Origin: Spirometra erinaceieuropaei
Taxonomy: Eukaryota > Platyhelminthes > Cestoda > Diphyllobothriidea > Diphyllobothriidae
Reading direction: 5' to 3'
Length of the DNA stretch: 64,000 nucleotides
Assembly (NCBI GenBank): GCA_902702965.1
Contig: CACRXP010000015.1
Span: 20,441-84,440, forward strand
The notes under the pieces were generated by a model. It was not told where the DNA came from. It saw nothing but the letters and a program-made list of their open reading frames with translations, and did no database searches. Below are positions 35,561 through 49,059 of the stretch, in pieces; within the stretch, counting starts at the first letter, position 1, and every line of letters starts with the position of its first letter. Both the position numbers and the translations under genes were made by a program.

Positions 35561-38500
35561 CTTGCTTGGTATATGATTGTGTAAAGCGGAATTTCGGGTA
35601 CCGATTGCAAATAACATTGTTTACGACCACATGCAAGGGTTTTCATTTGGGGTGCCAAAAATGACCTGCTTTTGTTTGGAAAACTCAACGTTCATTCCCA
35701 TATAGTTGTCTCCTGTGTCAAAAGCTCTGTTATTGAGCCAGGAAATCATGTCCTGTCGGTCTCGGCTGTGACTATGCAAAATTACATGTAAGTGGTGTTC
35801 AACGATGCGTCCCAATTGCAGGGTGAAATAGGGAAGTCCTTCGAGGCCCGCGTACCCGACCGAATAGTGACAGACAAATTGTTGTCGTTAACGAAGACAA
35901 GTGTGACCCGAAGGGCAGTCTATGATTAATTTTACATTTCCTTTGACCAACTAAACCGAAGCTAAGGCTTTCCTAGTCCGGATGTGACAAGGCCAAATGG
36001 AGACTACGAAAATCCGCAAAGGACTGGTTTAGTTCCTCTGCCTTTTAATTTTGACGAATAAGCTTTTGGCATAAAAATGACCTAAAATCACCCTTTTGAG
36101 ACTTAATTTAGGAGGACTTGCATCAGAAAATCAACTTTTCCAGTATAGTTATGTGTAATTTCGCTCGAAAGCATGTTCGGATTTAGTTTATACTGTTACA
36201 ATTTCTCTGCAGTCAGAACCAGTGGAAATGTAGTCTTAGCCTACTGTGATATGAAGTCAACTGACGAAACATTGCACTCCTTTTGACGCGATCCTTTATT
36301 AGGCAGCAATTGAAGCGTTAAAATAAAGCCTGCTACGCGATGGGTAATACAGTGCGACCATTGAAATAGCCCTCGTCGGACAGCCTGAGTTGGCCACCGT
36401 GTGAGTGCCAAGTTAACAGCAAGTTTGATACTCCAAGAAATCAAGGGTACTGTCAGTAAGGGTCGACTCTAATATCCTGTAGTTCAGTCTAGAAACAAGC
36501 AGCCTCGCGAAAACATACATCATTTCGTAGAGTAGAAGTCTGAAACTTGTGGGACGTAAAATAGTTCTCAGGCCCACATCCTTTTCTGTTAGACGCAAAT
36601 TTAGTAGATTTACTATCCTCCGGAGTACTCTTGGTTTCACTTTGCTTTTATTAGGCAAACCTCTTGACGGCGTTGAAGTTGAACGGGCCACTTGTTCTGA
36701 ATCTGCCCCTAACAGCATAACGCTCATTCGCCCGTCTGCCAGTTACTACGGAAAAGTTGTTCTATTGTTGTATAAGAACTGACAGGCTAGGGACTGGCTT
36801 AGAGGATAAAAAAAGTCTGAGCTTGACGAGATGCCTGTGCGGGTACGGCATGTGAAGGAAATGCGATGGGATAACATTAGGCAGGAAGGGGATGAGAAAC
36901 ATCCATTGGCAACGCAGTGGTGGCATTTGTGTGAGCTTGCTTGCATTGATGGAGATCTGTGCAAAAAACAAGTGCTATGCGCTAGTCTGCGCTCCCTGGG
37001 TAAAGACACAAGTGAACATTTGGTTTAACAAGTTGGGTGGAGTGAACCGGTGCGTACTAGTCTTGAGACAGTCGTCCGCGTTCACGTTCTTTGCTTCCAG
37101 CCATGTTGGGAGAACGCGAGTGGATATAGATGATGCGCGTGTTTGAAGGAAAGAAACGTCACAAACGCTTCATGCTGCTCATTTCACCTGCTACGAGTAC
37201 TTTGTCATCCTGAACCGGCACAGTATACCGACAAGACTAATCCCTATTCGAGTGAACATTCCTCTCAGTGAGTCGGTCCGGTTGATCTGGCTTTATCGAA
37301 TGAGAAAATACAACTGGAAGATGACTTCTTGGGAGACCAGTGTGTCAGTGAGTTGTCAGTACGTTCGCTTTTAAGTATATTCTTAGAGATCAGTCAAGAG
37401 GGAAACTATTCAAGTCTTCATCCATAAATGCAAGCAACTTAAAAGCGGCAGAAATCTTTGGTAACTAGAGTGTCGTCATGTGAAGTACGATGCAATTGCA
37501 ACAACAGAATCAATCGGTGGAGAGTGAATGTGGGCTGTTTGTCTCTTTTGAGCTCCGGCGATCGGATTTAAAGTAGCTAACAACATTCCTATTCGAATGA
37601 TTTCAGAAGAGAACCGCAAAATCGGTAGCCCATTCTGCTGCCAGTAACCTCACCCGAGTAAGAGAGTAGTCTTTCTGCGGGCACACCAAGTGGGAAGCAA
37701 GTGCACGCTGTGAGGTACAGGTCGTTATGATCTTACCGTTACACTTTTAGGACTTAACTGGGCCAAGGCAGTTTTATTCATATCTTCCGTTGGCAAGATG
37801 TTGGGGCACGGAAATAGAAAAGCTTGTGTCAAATTCTCGGAAGGATCCTCATTCCCGCGTCCTCACCCTAATTTCCATGGAATTCGGCGCAAGGCCATCC
37901 GTTTGACGAGGAGTTCTTATTCCCCTGTCCTGCGGGGATGCTTTGTTGAAATATGGATAAATTATATCGACTCCCTGGTAGATTCCTTCCTAGTGCATCG
38001 ATTGCTGAAGTGAGGACATTAAAAAATGCAATCAAATCCTTTCAACAAACATGAGTTTGGAGAATCTTTAAAAAATCCACCTGGCTGTAAGGTCCAAACT
38101 GATCGCCTAGTCAACTATAGATCGCATTTTCGGTTGTCTCTAGCTTTTTAGTCTCCCCAGCTAGCGTGGTGCAAATCATTCGGAAGAGGGCTTTATAAGC
38201 TCAATACGGAAGTTGATATGAATAGTTGAAACGAAAATCATCATCTCCAGTGGGATAACCGCGTAAGGCTCGTTACCTATCAACAGACAGCCAGCAGTCT
38301 AATCATGCTGCATGGTTTACTACACTGGAGACCCAGATGTTAGTTAAAAGTCCGCCTACGTGCTTCACTGATATTCTGGCGTCGAGTGACACAGCTGCGA
38401 GTGGTTCGGCTCATAAGTGTCCCCTCGCCCAGCGTCCTCCGGCCTCAGTGTCGAAATTTCGATTTCCTAAGGTGTTCAGATATTAATGCGTTAACTTTAT

Positions 38501-39581
38501 GCAAATCACTCTGTTTACTGACAGTTATTCGTGACGCCGTCTTCTGATTACTCCTGCAAGCCCTTAAAGAAAACAAAATGTTCACGTCGACCGGTCACGT
38601 CAGAAGCGTGCGTTCATCCCATTTCGTGTATTTTCTCTTCTGCGCATTTTATAAGTTGATTTTCCATCACTTTGTTGTTATCAGCCTCGGAAGCGTTTAT
38701 GTCGTTTAATCGCACTTATGCACCTGAGAGGTATGGCGTGCTGCAAAACTTCTGTTTGTCAGACTGAGATTTCTATTGACCGCACAAAACTGTATCCGCA
38801 TAGATAACCAGCAGTAAACGTGACGCTTCCCAGGGCTCAATCGCCTCTTCGGTTGCTGACGTATGGTGATGGTGTTTTGTGAAGACTTTCAGTGAACTTT
38901 CAGTTCCACTTAACGTGACAAAGAAGTGACTCCTGATTTATCTGATGGAAGTCTGTCTGGCAACCAGACGTTTCCATTTTTTCTTTAGAACTTGTTATCT
39001 GATTAACCGGACGAATTGAAATATTCACAAAATGGGTCAATTTCTCCGGACGACTCCCTTTGTAAAAACGCTGCGTCCCGGCTACTTCAGAGACCTTGCC
39101 AGTTTAATTACAAGCTACTATTGCTCCCCGTTTTTAGTTGTGAAAGTCGACAAATGTGTCTGTATAAAGCCAGGAAAGAGTTAGACTTATTCAACAGGTT
39201 ATTTAGAGACGTAGGGAACGCACACTGAACCGCCCACATAATGCTCAACTTGAACAGCTTATAGTCTCACACACAAGTTTCGTTTAACTTCCACCTGAAA
39301 AGGAAGTCGGCGTTTCGTCAAGTGGTTGAAATGTTAACAATGCATTTCCTCTATGTTTTTGCAGACTTGGCTTTATAATCCGGTCCAAATTTAAAAACAC
39401 ATATTTTGCAACAGGTTAAGGAAAACGTGAACAGAAAACCAAGATGGTGGGCATCAGGACTTTGCCTGTTTCATATCACATGTTGAATTTACCCGGTATG
39501 CTGTTTGGGATGTTAAAACAAATTACATCTAGACCTAAGCGTGGTTTCTTTTGAAATTAAAAAGAATCTAGGCAGAATGTT
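35561..39581. other. No gene recognised over 4 kb
   Basis: Open stretches reach 104 codons at 36413-36727 (minus), without a recognised domain. Near 38390 the string gacacagctgcgag is followed by ttcggctcataag. A related gacgcagctgtgag with ttcggctcattag occurs near 62704, hinting at an unclassified dispersed repeat of at least 35 bp. Confidence 0.4.
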
Positions 39582-39820
39582 ATTACCGACAAAGACAAGG
39601 GAGACTGGAATGGCTATTTCTAGCTTATTAGCCGTCGTCAGCCAGCCATACCCAAGCCCGAAGTGTGGAACACCCGAGCCTCGAACTCGCGACCTGTTGG
39701 TTTAGAAGTCCACGGCTCTACCCACCGGGCCACGAGCCCGTTGCCCTGTCGGTTTTCGATCGGGAATATACAATGGTAAGGGGGCGCTCACCGATCGTTC
39801 ATACGGAACTTTACGAAGCC
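39582..39820 (-). mobile_element. tRNA-derived SINE, second family, copy 1
   Basis: On the minus strand a tRNA-like head lies near 39745-39665. It has an A-box-like region cgtggcccggtgggtagagc, an anticodon-arm-like gtggacttctaaaccaac and a B-box-like gcgagttcgaggctcg. A body follows with ggctggctgacgacggct and a tail, agtctcccttgtctttgtcg, ending taat near 39582. The same tail occurs at 44779 (inverted) and 54880. The 5' part beyond 39760 matches the region before the head at 44974 (gcgctcaccgatcg, tacggaact). The right end is uncertain, and no clear target duplication was seen. Confidence 0.7.
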
Positions 39821-42800
39821 CTCAATATTTTCCCGACTTTTCTGAAGAAGGCTCGAAATGAGAAACGATATAGGCCTTAGAAAGGAAAAAGAATGCAAAA
39901 CCACTTGCTGGATAATTGCGCAGACTGTTGTGGAAACTTAAAAACGCTCCTGAACAATTTAGCGGAAAGGAATGCTGTTTTTAAAGCTTCATTCACTCGC
40001 ACAATAATTGTGTAACCTGGTTAGATATTGACCAAAGTAATTGAAAGAACACATCTGTAGTTAGGGTTGCAGGACCTCTGAGATTAGATTCACGATACGA
40101 CTACAAAAAAGAGTTTGAACAAATTTGAAAGGCGAGTCAATGAATTAATACGAGGTCATCAAAGTAAATTATATTAGTAAATCCCTGTGTTTTTCAAATT
40201 AGGGTCTTGTAATTCACATGCGATCGATTTCATTCCATCCGTGTACTGCTGGAAAATGGGGGTAATTCATGTATTCCTCTCTATATTGTACATATGCACC
40301 TCCAAGGTAACCACGTCCCAGTTGAACTACGACCTCAAAGTTCCTTTTTTACGTGTAGTTTTGAGCACGGAAATCAACCTTCGAACTCTTGTTTTTTCAC
40401 TCCTCGTGCCGCAACACCCCAGCGCGCGACCTAGTTTCAAGACCTACTAGCACGCTTGTCAAATTTCCGACGGAGTAACTACCTTTGCAAACATCAACGG
40501 ACGGCCAACTGAGTAAACTCGCAAAGCAAAAAATCAGACGCGCACGTTGTCATGGTGATAAGGGGACGGAGAGCTGAGTTCTGCCTTCGCTCCTCCCGCC
40601 CCACTTACTAGCCGTGCGGAAACCCGGGGCTGGAAGTGTTCGTATGCAAAGTCGAGCTCCTGAGATTGGATTTTAAAACATGAGACGGCCACCTGTTTAC
40701 AAAGATGTTGAGATAGTTCGCTGCATGTTTGCGTAGCCAGTGCTGGATACGGGGGTGAGGTAAAAACATCTGTGACCACGTTTTTACGCAAACAGCAGCC
40801 ATTCGAATTCAGATATCTGCGTCTGTTCTCAAAACGTACCCTTCATAATGTAGTTAAAGAATAAAACAATATTTTACCAATTATGCCTACAAAACAGAAT
40901 AGAAGTTTCGAAGTTGTTAAGGAAGTGTTCGCTTCGCATGGAAAGTTCCAACTTGCCTAGCACACTACCGTACGGAAAAACGTTACCTAAACAACTGACT
41001 GATTATCCACTGCACCTTAAAAATGGTTTCCGAAAATTTCCACAGCGGTGCACATTTTGCTGTAGGATGTTTCAGTTAAGAGCACTAACCAATTTTATTA
41101 TGCGACACCAATACATGGTCGAGGCCTACCCTGCATTGTTGCACATTCCTAAGAGCTGAAGACTGCTTATAATAATTTATACAGGAGCGCCACTTTATGT
41201 GCTCTATTATACTGCTGCTAGAAGATATTGAATGAAAATCTTAAAAAATTGCAATTAATTCAGATTTATTTTCCGGCTCTGTAGTGGAATCATGAAATTG
41301 AAGTGTGAATACAGGTCTGGACATCGTTCATACTTCTCCTAGAAGATATGGCTACATGAAAGCAGCATGCGGCAGATGAATTGCTTATAAAGCCATCTTG
41401 TCGATGAACGTAACTCATCCTAGCATAGAAGGTGGAGGACGCGTAGTACTTTGCTTCCATTTTACCGGGTGTTATTAGATAAGACTTGTCTGGGAATAGT
41501 TATTAAACAATAAACATCCTGCGCTGTATGAATGAGATTGGGCTCGCGTTTTTTTGCACATGTAGGCTAGTCAAGCAACCTTTCATGTTAGATAAAGCAG
41601 CAACTGCAAAGTCATGTAGTGTACACCGACCGTCAAATCCCGCCGCGTGCTTAAAGCAGGATGAAACGCTTCGAAGAAACTGCAATTGGAGTAAGGCACA
41701 GAGCGTAGGGATACGAGTAAAAAGAAAGAAATAAATATTTATATAGCTGGCAGGCAGCTTATCCATATCTTGAGACATAACACCTAGCAAAAATCGAATG
41801 CTTGGCGGGCTGAGTCGGTTTAGCGATATTCCTTCCCTGGTCATGTAAGATCTTGCTTCACATATTCTTCTCAAATAAAAATAAGTATGGTTTTTACACG
41901 ATTGGCCTGCCCCAGGTAAGGCATCTCGATCTGGGCTGCAAAACAATGAAAATCGAGTCACTGGTAATAGCTGATGAGCATACGCTGTTTTTATCTGCTT
42001 TGAAATGTTTTTAGAAGTCGAAAGACTTAAAGCAGATATTATCTGAAATTTGTTCGCACGCAATCGAGGGAGGGGGCAATACTGTGGGCTCAAAACAAAT
42101 AATAGCGATCCATTTTGGTCCGAATTCCCTACCTCCTGATGATCGGGTCCAAGATCAGGCTAAATGTCATTGGTCTCATATTCTTAGCAGGAGAAAACTG
42201 TATGGTGGGCGATCCTCAACAAAACAGGTTGTTTCACACGTTTTGGATGACCATTCCTCTACAGAAGGGTTTAAGGACAACTAGATACAAGCCGAGCGAT
42301 CCACGGTCAGCGGAGATATATGCAAGTATGAACCTTTCCCTGATGGAGGTTAAAACATTCCGGTTTAAAAAATGGCGCACTGCCAGTTTTTTTGGAGAAG
42401 ACTCTATATCACCCTTTTACCTGTTGCTTTTCGTAAGACAAATGCCCAGGTTTTACATTAGCCTAAATGAGCGTCCACTCAAAGTGCACTCACTAATAGA
42501 ACATCAAAAATCCAGAGCGGACGGCGGAGGAAAATATTGTATGAAAAAGACGCCACAGAATCTAATTAACTTAATGCTGAGACCTGAAGTTAAGTCGCGC
42601 TGCTTTAATAACCTTGTATAACCTTGCGTAATGACGTTACAGATAAGTGGCGTACGTGAATTGTCAATTAGTCAACTGCTAGGAAAGGAGACATCTATTT
42701 TTTGTGAAACTATTTCTTCTATCCCCTCCCGATTATCGTTCTATTTCCATTCTTTGCGCTGAAGTGTTTTGGCCACTGGTATAGGATTCGCTGACTTACA

Positions 42801-44661
42801 GAGCACATTTTCCTAAAGATGATATCAAGTCCGTATATTTTAAACTGCTCTATAGAAAGGGCTCAAAAAGTAATAAATGGGCGTTAACATATGGTACTGT
42901 GTGCTACGGATGTCTCGCTCTTTATGCAGCAAAATATATCCCAACTACTTGAGTACTCTTGAGCGGTGCTTTTGAGGTGGCTGAGTGGCATTTTGCACTA
43001 GAGGAGCTAACTCTGCAGCAAGTCAGGACAAATGTGTCTTCTCTGTTTAGGTAACCTGAACACAGCAGATTACAACCCACGTCCACAAACTGTCTTTACG
43101 CTCGAGTTTTTGCGCTTATTCACTACCTAGAAAGGCATGTTTTTGATTTATTTTTTACAGGGCAGGACATTTTCTGTGATTCACTGCCTGGATCTAGAGG
43201 AAAGATTAATAGAACGCATGCTGGGATGCTTAAGGACAATATTTGTGAAAGAAAAAAGAAAGTGACGAATCTATAAATTTTATTATCGTCTGCCAAAATT
43301 TTCCGGAAATTCAGTCAAACATTAGCATCTAAATGAGCGCGAATTGTGCCTTGCTTGACCCCAAACATCGATGTCTGGATCAGACCTTCTGCAACAATAT
43401 GTGATCCCAGAGCTGACAAGCCCTGTCCTCATATACATCTCAAGGAATAAAAGCAGGCATGTTAATTCGGCAGCCGCTCTGTGCGAACGATCATAATTCC
43501 AGCCATCCTTTATAGCCTGCAGTTTCTCCCACGCTCTCGGCTAGATCTTAGGTTAAACATATTACAAACGTTTGCTCAGAAGGTCAGACAAATAGTATAA
43601 ACGCTCTCGTCGTTTACGGCCACCGGAATTTGATCACACCGGAAGATTCGCTCAAATTAAAGATGAGGAGGACTCGAATAGACACCAATCAAATATCTTG
43701 TATGTGTACTGCCTATGCCAAACATGATTTTGGTTTAAAATCACCAGAATTTATTGCATTCTTATTTCACCAAACCTGCAGATTTCAAATTCTGAAATAC
43801 ACTTCCGTCAGGAGGACGTGCACAAGTCCAACGGGTTTATTTGGGTGTTGACGCTTCGAAGAGCTTGGTCGGCTTTCCGTTGTCAAAGTGTAGGGTGCAC
43901 TTAATGGACAGGGAGTTGTGGTGTAATGGTTTGTTATGTTTTATTGTCCCCACACAATAATAAAATGATGAAACAAATAAAACACCTGCAAGAAGTCCGC
44001 AACAAGGTCTGAAGACATTTATAACTGCGTTGTTATAAAGGGCTACCGTGGTATGTTTATATGACGGCGTGGGCCCGAGTTTAGTCCAAACACTCAGTTG
44101 GAGACCCTGCAGCACTAATAATGTTTTAAGGTTTTTCGGACTGATATCACAGTAGAACTAGCTCCCCCTAGGCATGTGCTAACGATACTGTTTAGGACAG
44201 TACTTGTAGTAATGAAATACGAGAAGCAGGCTGTTGTGTTAAGGCAAAAATAGAAAAAACTGGCTTTCACTATAAACTGCTTTCGAAAAACAGGCTCAAT
44301 GTACATAAGGCGCATATGTTTGGCATTTTCATCGACACATTGAAGACGATTTGCCTTGTTTTAAAGGTCAGAGAACAGATATCTTTGATCCAGTTTGTCA
44401 CAAAATCTCTCACTTTTAAAATACTGGCTTTCAGATGCTGCGATAGTTGTGTCTAAGGGCTCGTTGATGTTCCTAATACCGACAGGTCAGATGCATCTTT
44501 GAAGTATCCTACAAAGGTGTGAACTGAGATGTCTGGAGCATTGCCAGTTACTTTAAAGAACCGGCATTTTGCAGAAAACAAATCAAGAGAGCTACGAGTG
44601 TTCAGCCGTGGACCTTCAAAAACTCCCAACTCACTTTTCACGACAAGGAAATTGCAAGTTG
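39821..44661. other. No recognised gene; two long divergent open stretches near 42 kb
   Basis: The minus strand is open for 196 codons at 41503-42093, with a hydrophobic segment near residues 117-140 (YINIYFFLFTRIPTLCALLQ). The plus strand is open for 168 codons at 42115-42621. They diverge with 21 bp between their starts. I recognise neither. At this base composition a few frames of this length are expected by chance in 64 kb on six frames. No TATA-like, splice or poly(A) arrangement decides the matter. The rest of the interval has only shorter open stretches. Confidence 0.35.
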
Positions 44662-44770
44662 GGAGAGGAGCGCTCACCGATAGTTTTTACGGAACTCACT
44701 CGTCCCGTTGTGCCTAATGGGTTCTCTCTCGAGTCCAGCCAGCTGCCGCACAGCGGTGCATGATATGGAC
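44662..44770 (-). repeat. Truncated SINE (second family), 5' region only
   Basis: Near-duplicate of 44974-45080: gcgctcaccgatag, tttttacggaactcactc, cccgttgtgcc and cagcggtgcatgatat occur in both in the same order. It ends tgcatgatat immediately before the full copy begins, so the full copy may have inserted at the end of this fragment. Confidence 0.65.
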
Positions 44771-44778
44771 AGAGTGCT

Positions 44779-45080
44779 ATTACCGACAAAGACAAGGGAG
44801 ACTGAATGGCCATTTCTGGCTCATTAGCCGTCGTCAGCTAGTCATACCAAACCCCGAAGTGCGGGACACCTGAGGCTCAATCTCGTGATCGGTTATTTAG
44901 AAGTCCAACGTCTCTAACCACTGGGCCGTGGGCTCGTCATCCTGTTCTTTGCGATCGAAAATGTATGATGGTAGAGGGGGAGTGCTCACTGATCGTTTTT
45001 ACGGAACTCACTCTTCCCGTTGTGCCTTACGGGCTCTCTCTCTCGAGTCCAACGAGCAGCCGAACAGCGGTGCATGATAT
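44779..45080 (-). mobile_element. tRNA-derived SINE, second family, copy 2 (full length)
   Basis: Minus-strand order from right to left: a 5' region (45080-44974), a tRNA-like head (about 44940-44870) and a tail. The head has an A box, cggcccagtggttagag, an anticodon-arm-like gttggacttctaaataac and a weakened B box, cgagattgagcc. The tail is gtctcccttgtctttgtcgg, ending taat at 44779. Roughly 300 bp. The presence of a 5' region upstream of the tRNA-like head is unusual for a simple SINE, and suggests a composite element or that the repeat extends beyond the tRNA part. Confidence 0.7.
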
Positions 45081-48000
45081 AGTCAATATTCAAAAGCTTA
45101 TTTTAAAGTGCCCATATGCTCGTTCTTGGATAGGCATTTTAGGAAGTATGGATAATCGCCCTTTCCGGAAAAACTGAATATATTCAAAGAATCGAAAATT
45201 TTGGAAGGGCGTTCGATAGTTTACTTTAAATAACAGTCAATCAGGTGGTTAAACCCCAGTTATCACGTTGTTAGGTCTGACATAAGCCTACTTGGGTTTC
45301 TTTAGCTATCAAATTTGCATACAAGATTCTATCCATTGTCAACAAAATGCAGAAGAAGAACTTCGAAACGGACACACCAAATGGGGATCTTCGGGCTAAA
45401 AATCAGTCTGCAAGATCGGATCGTTGAGTACCCAAGATGACAGCAACTGAGTGAAATGTCATTTCGTGAGACCGGTCTGGGAAATCTGTGTAGATATGAC
45501 TCGAACATCATTGACTGATGGATCTTTTTGAACAAACTTACATCAGTACCCTTTATTCTACAACTATAGAAGGAACAACTATCATACTGAGGTTGCGATA
45601 ACTGGTTCTATTCTGATTAGAGAAGAAAGAATACGGGAGGTCTCACTTCGCCAGGAATAGCGTCAGCAAATAAACGTCAGCATTTGACATAATGTCGGAT
45701 TATGTTTGAGCCCACATTAAGGGCGTAATGGGCATTCCGGACGTCCGTGATCTCCTATTACCCTTCGACTTATATCTTGTCGATGAGGAATAAAGTTTGA
45801 AAGGAAAGCAGCAACAACAGTGCTTTCTGCACGCAGCCTGAAGAATATTCACGCAAATTTCTCGGTGAAACACGACACATGGACGGTACATTTGAAATTC
45901 TGAAATGCACTTCAGTCAGGAAGACATGCACAAAGTTGTCTAGAATATATCCTGTCACGTTTTTGCCGATACCCCAGAACGTTTTCACTTTTACGATCGT
46001 CACATTTTCTATGGTGCATTTGTCCGAATACTAGCGTTTCTGTACGACAAAGTCTTAGTGCGTGTAACCAAGTCGGACTAAGTTTGCATAAACCGCTAGA
46101 CAATTTGGCTGTTTTGAGAGATGTCCATGAACTTTCGCCTCATTTTTTAAGTTTTCCCGTTTCGTACGACTGGCTTTAAACGCATGCTGTCTTAAAGGTT
46201 TCATCTGAGCGTAATTTGTTAGAGGGCAAGCTTAAAACTAAAACTAAAACATACAGACATGGCTCCGTACAGCATGAACGACACCTCGTTGGCCAAATAT
46301 GGCCTAGGATCACACAACTGCTTATATTTTCTGGTCCCCTTCGGTTCATTTACATCGCAATGAAGAAATTAAGCGCTCCTTTAAATTTGAAATATGTTCA
46401 ATCCGTATTTTATTTGCTCTACACAGCCAGGTTTCAGGCAGCAGGCGAAACTACCATGATATACGGCCTGTATCTCATTAAATTCGCTGAAAGTTTAAAA
46501 AAAACCACGTTCACATGCGAGGCTTCTTTAATGCAGATTGGTAAATCATTTACAGACTTCTGTAAAACTTCATTTTTGCCAGGGATATAGGCATTCAGCA
46601 ATAGGATTGAACATGATTTATAGCCATTGCACTTTATTTTAGATGCACTGTGACGTAGCAGCAGAAGGCTAGAATCGTTGTCCAACGCTAGTCGCACCAG
46701 CGTACTGGCAGCTCCTAGCTCGCACCAGACCGCTTAAATCCCGTGCACCTGTCTCGCTCGCGTTCCTTTATCGTCCTAGAGCTGTCGACTGAATGGTTCT
46801 TTCTTTGCTAAAGATCACCCATTTTCCACCTTTAGTCCGTCCTCTTCGGCCTACGCATATTCGCCATCGCCTTGCGAGATTTAAATGCTACATACTGTAG
46901 ATTGTGACCTTTTTGAGGAATGTTGGGCAACTATAGACCTGTATTTTCGGCGTAACAATTTACTTTTTCAAGTGAACCGCGTTTTAAGCTGTCAGCAACA
47001 ACTTTTGGATAACCCTCTCTCTGTCTTAATTTGAAGAAAATCTGCACCCTCGATCGCAGTTTTATCTCACGGCTTTTGCCATGGTTGCCTTATAGCTGTT
47101 CCTGAATGAGGGAGGAGGAGGAGGAGGAGGAGGAGGAGGAGGAGGAGGAGGAGGAGGAAAGGCGTCAGGGCCCTTTTCTTATGACAGAATTAGGCTCTGT
47201 GCGGGGAGAACGAGTGGCAGGGTTAGATTACAAAATAACCTGGAGTCCTCGCATCAGCTTACTATCGTGGCATATCTTCCTATGAAGTAATCTTGAAATG
47301 ATCCCCCATTTCATTGCCTATCGTTATAAATTGCAAAGACGTTTATATGAAAGACAACGCAGAGCAAATATACACTAGTTCACGCCTTATCAGACGGCTT
47401 CGCACCATCGGTTAGATTCATGTTACATAGCGTCTAAACAATAACCGCCTGTGTGGCGACCGATGTGCATTCCAGCGTTACTGTCATTCATTCAAAGGGA
47501 CAATCCAAACGAACATTTGGGCCATTCGGACGGATGTCCGGCCTGAGGATTAAAGTTAGTCGGATTGATTTGTTTGTAAGATCCCCGAATGAGCTGTAGT
47601 TTTCATATTGGGCTAATTTTAACTAAGACCCCCTTATTAACCAGAAGTAATTTAGTTTGTTAAAACAAAGCAATTCGTAATCCAAATGTGCTTTAGGAAA
47701 ACCATAACTCATTTGCGGTCTGTTATCGATGTGGTAACTGTCTCAGATAACTACTTTTTTATATTCCTCCAATGATCTCTCGTCTACTTAACATTGCTGA
47801 AAGCAGTTAACAACAGGACATTCAGTTTTTTGGGAGCATTGCAGCTCCGTATTTATACAAACACTTTGTAGATCCAATGTGTTTTCAAATATTCGACGAC
47901 AATAATTATTAATTTAAATTCGTGTTCGTTATTATCAATAGATTTTATGGGAGAAAACAATCTTATAAAATTGCTAAGTCATCTCCTTTAAAAGGACAGA

Positions 48001-49059
48001 TAAGTTATTATATGTGAGAACGCGGCAAAAATCGACAAAATGAATAACTGGATTTCAAGTTAGCGTGTTTATTCTGAGTGTAAGGATTTTTTGCGAAACA
48101 TAATAAGGCGGGCGTCGCATGAATAAACAGTGTATTCGCTGAAGTTGGTTGCGTCCAGTTAAAATGTTTGCATGGATTTCTCTTGGATCCGACATGCCCT
48201 GTCAGAATGACTATAGTCCTAGGCTTTTCAACAATATTTGACGAAACACTGAACCCTTTTCATCATGTTCACTGTGCATTGGAACAAGTACCGAATATTA
48301 TATTTGACAGCATTATAAAATTAAAGACATTCTCCCACTAGACATTGGAAATAAATTCTGGTTTTCGTGCTAGACGAACTCTGTTGGTGAATGTGAATTG
48401 TGCACTTAGTCAAAAATTAATTTGTGTGTGTTCTTTTCTGTTAATCACGTATGCTGATCCTAAGCAGTATTTGGCGACTGTTTTGCTGTACCGTTCATGC
48501 GAACACTCATTATTATAGTAATTCATTTTGCTGGATCTTTTACAAACTTATACTTATTCGAAAGTGTAAGTCGATGTTTGTTGAGCCCAATGACAATTCT
48601 ATTTCATTTGCGTCTAAACGTGGACAAGTGACCAATGGCGGAATCTTACTCTGTGGTTGTCGATGAAATCGGGAGACTTTCTGACGCGACAGTCACGTTT
48701 GCCTCAATACGATCCGTAAGTCCTAGCATGGGACTAGATTTTTGATCACTCTTTACCCACTGAAGATTCAGCCGCCTTAAAAATACCTGATTATGTTGTA
48801 CTTTTGGTTGGGGAAAATGGACTTCATAATATAAGTCAGAGCTTCGGCTCTCATTCGCAGCAAACTTAAAGACTGTCATTGGTCGTGCTTGTCATTGCAA
48901 TACTTAACCACTTCCGTATTCCCAATCACCCGTACTGCATCTGCTGCTGTTTGCGAAGACTGCGTGTTCATGCGTCATTCGAACAAACTAGTAAGAAAGT
49001 CAAAGCAAGTAATGTGGAGAAATTACTTGCATGAAGGTATCTATAAAAAGGCATTTTAG
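45081..49059. other. No gene recognised; one perfect microsatellite and a short dispersed repeat
   Basis: A 45-bp string near 45893-45937 (tgaaattctgaaatgcactt, then cagtcaggaagacatgcacaa) recurs near 43787-43828 with few changes. Open stretches reach 124 codons (46216-46590) with no motif. Confidence 0.45.
47111..47158 (+). repeat. Perfect (GGA)16 microsatellite
   Basis: Sixteen uninterrupted GGA units, preceded by a gag-g start at 47108. The strand is strongly purine-only, so triplex or G-quadruplex formation is possible. Its perfection suggests it is young or actively slipping. Confidence 0.97.

Noticed and set aside
47111..47158. GGA array as coding poly-Gly/Glu/Arg
   Set aside because: No open frame extends beyond the array on either side; it is a plain microsatellite.
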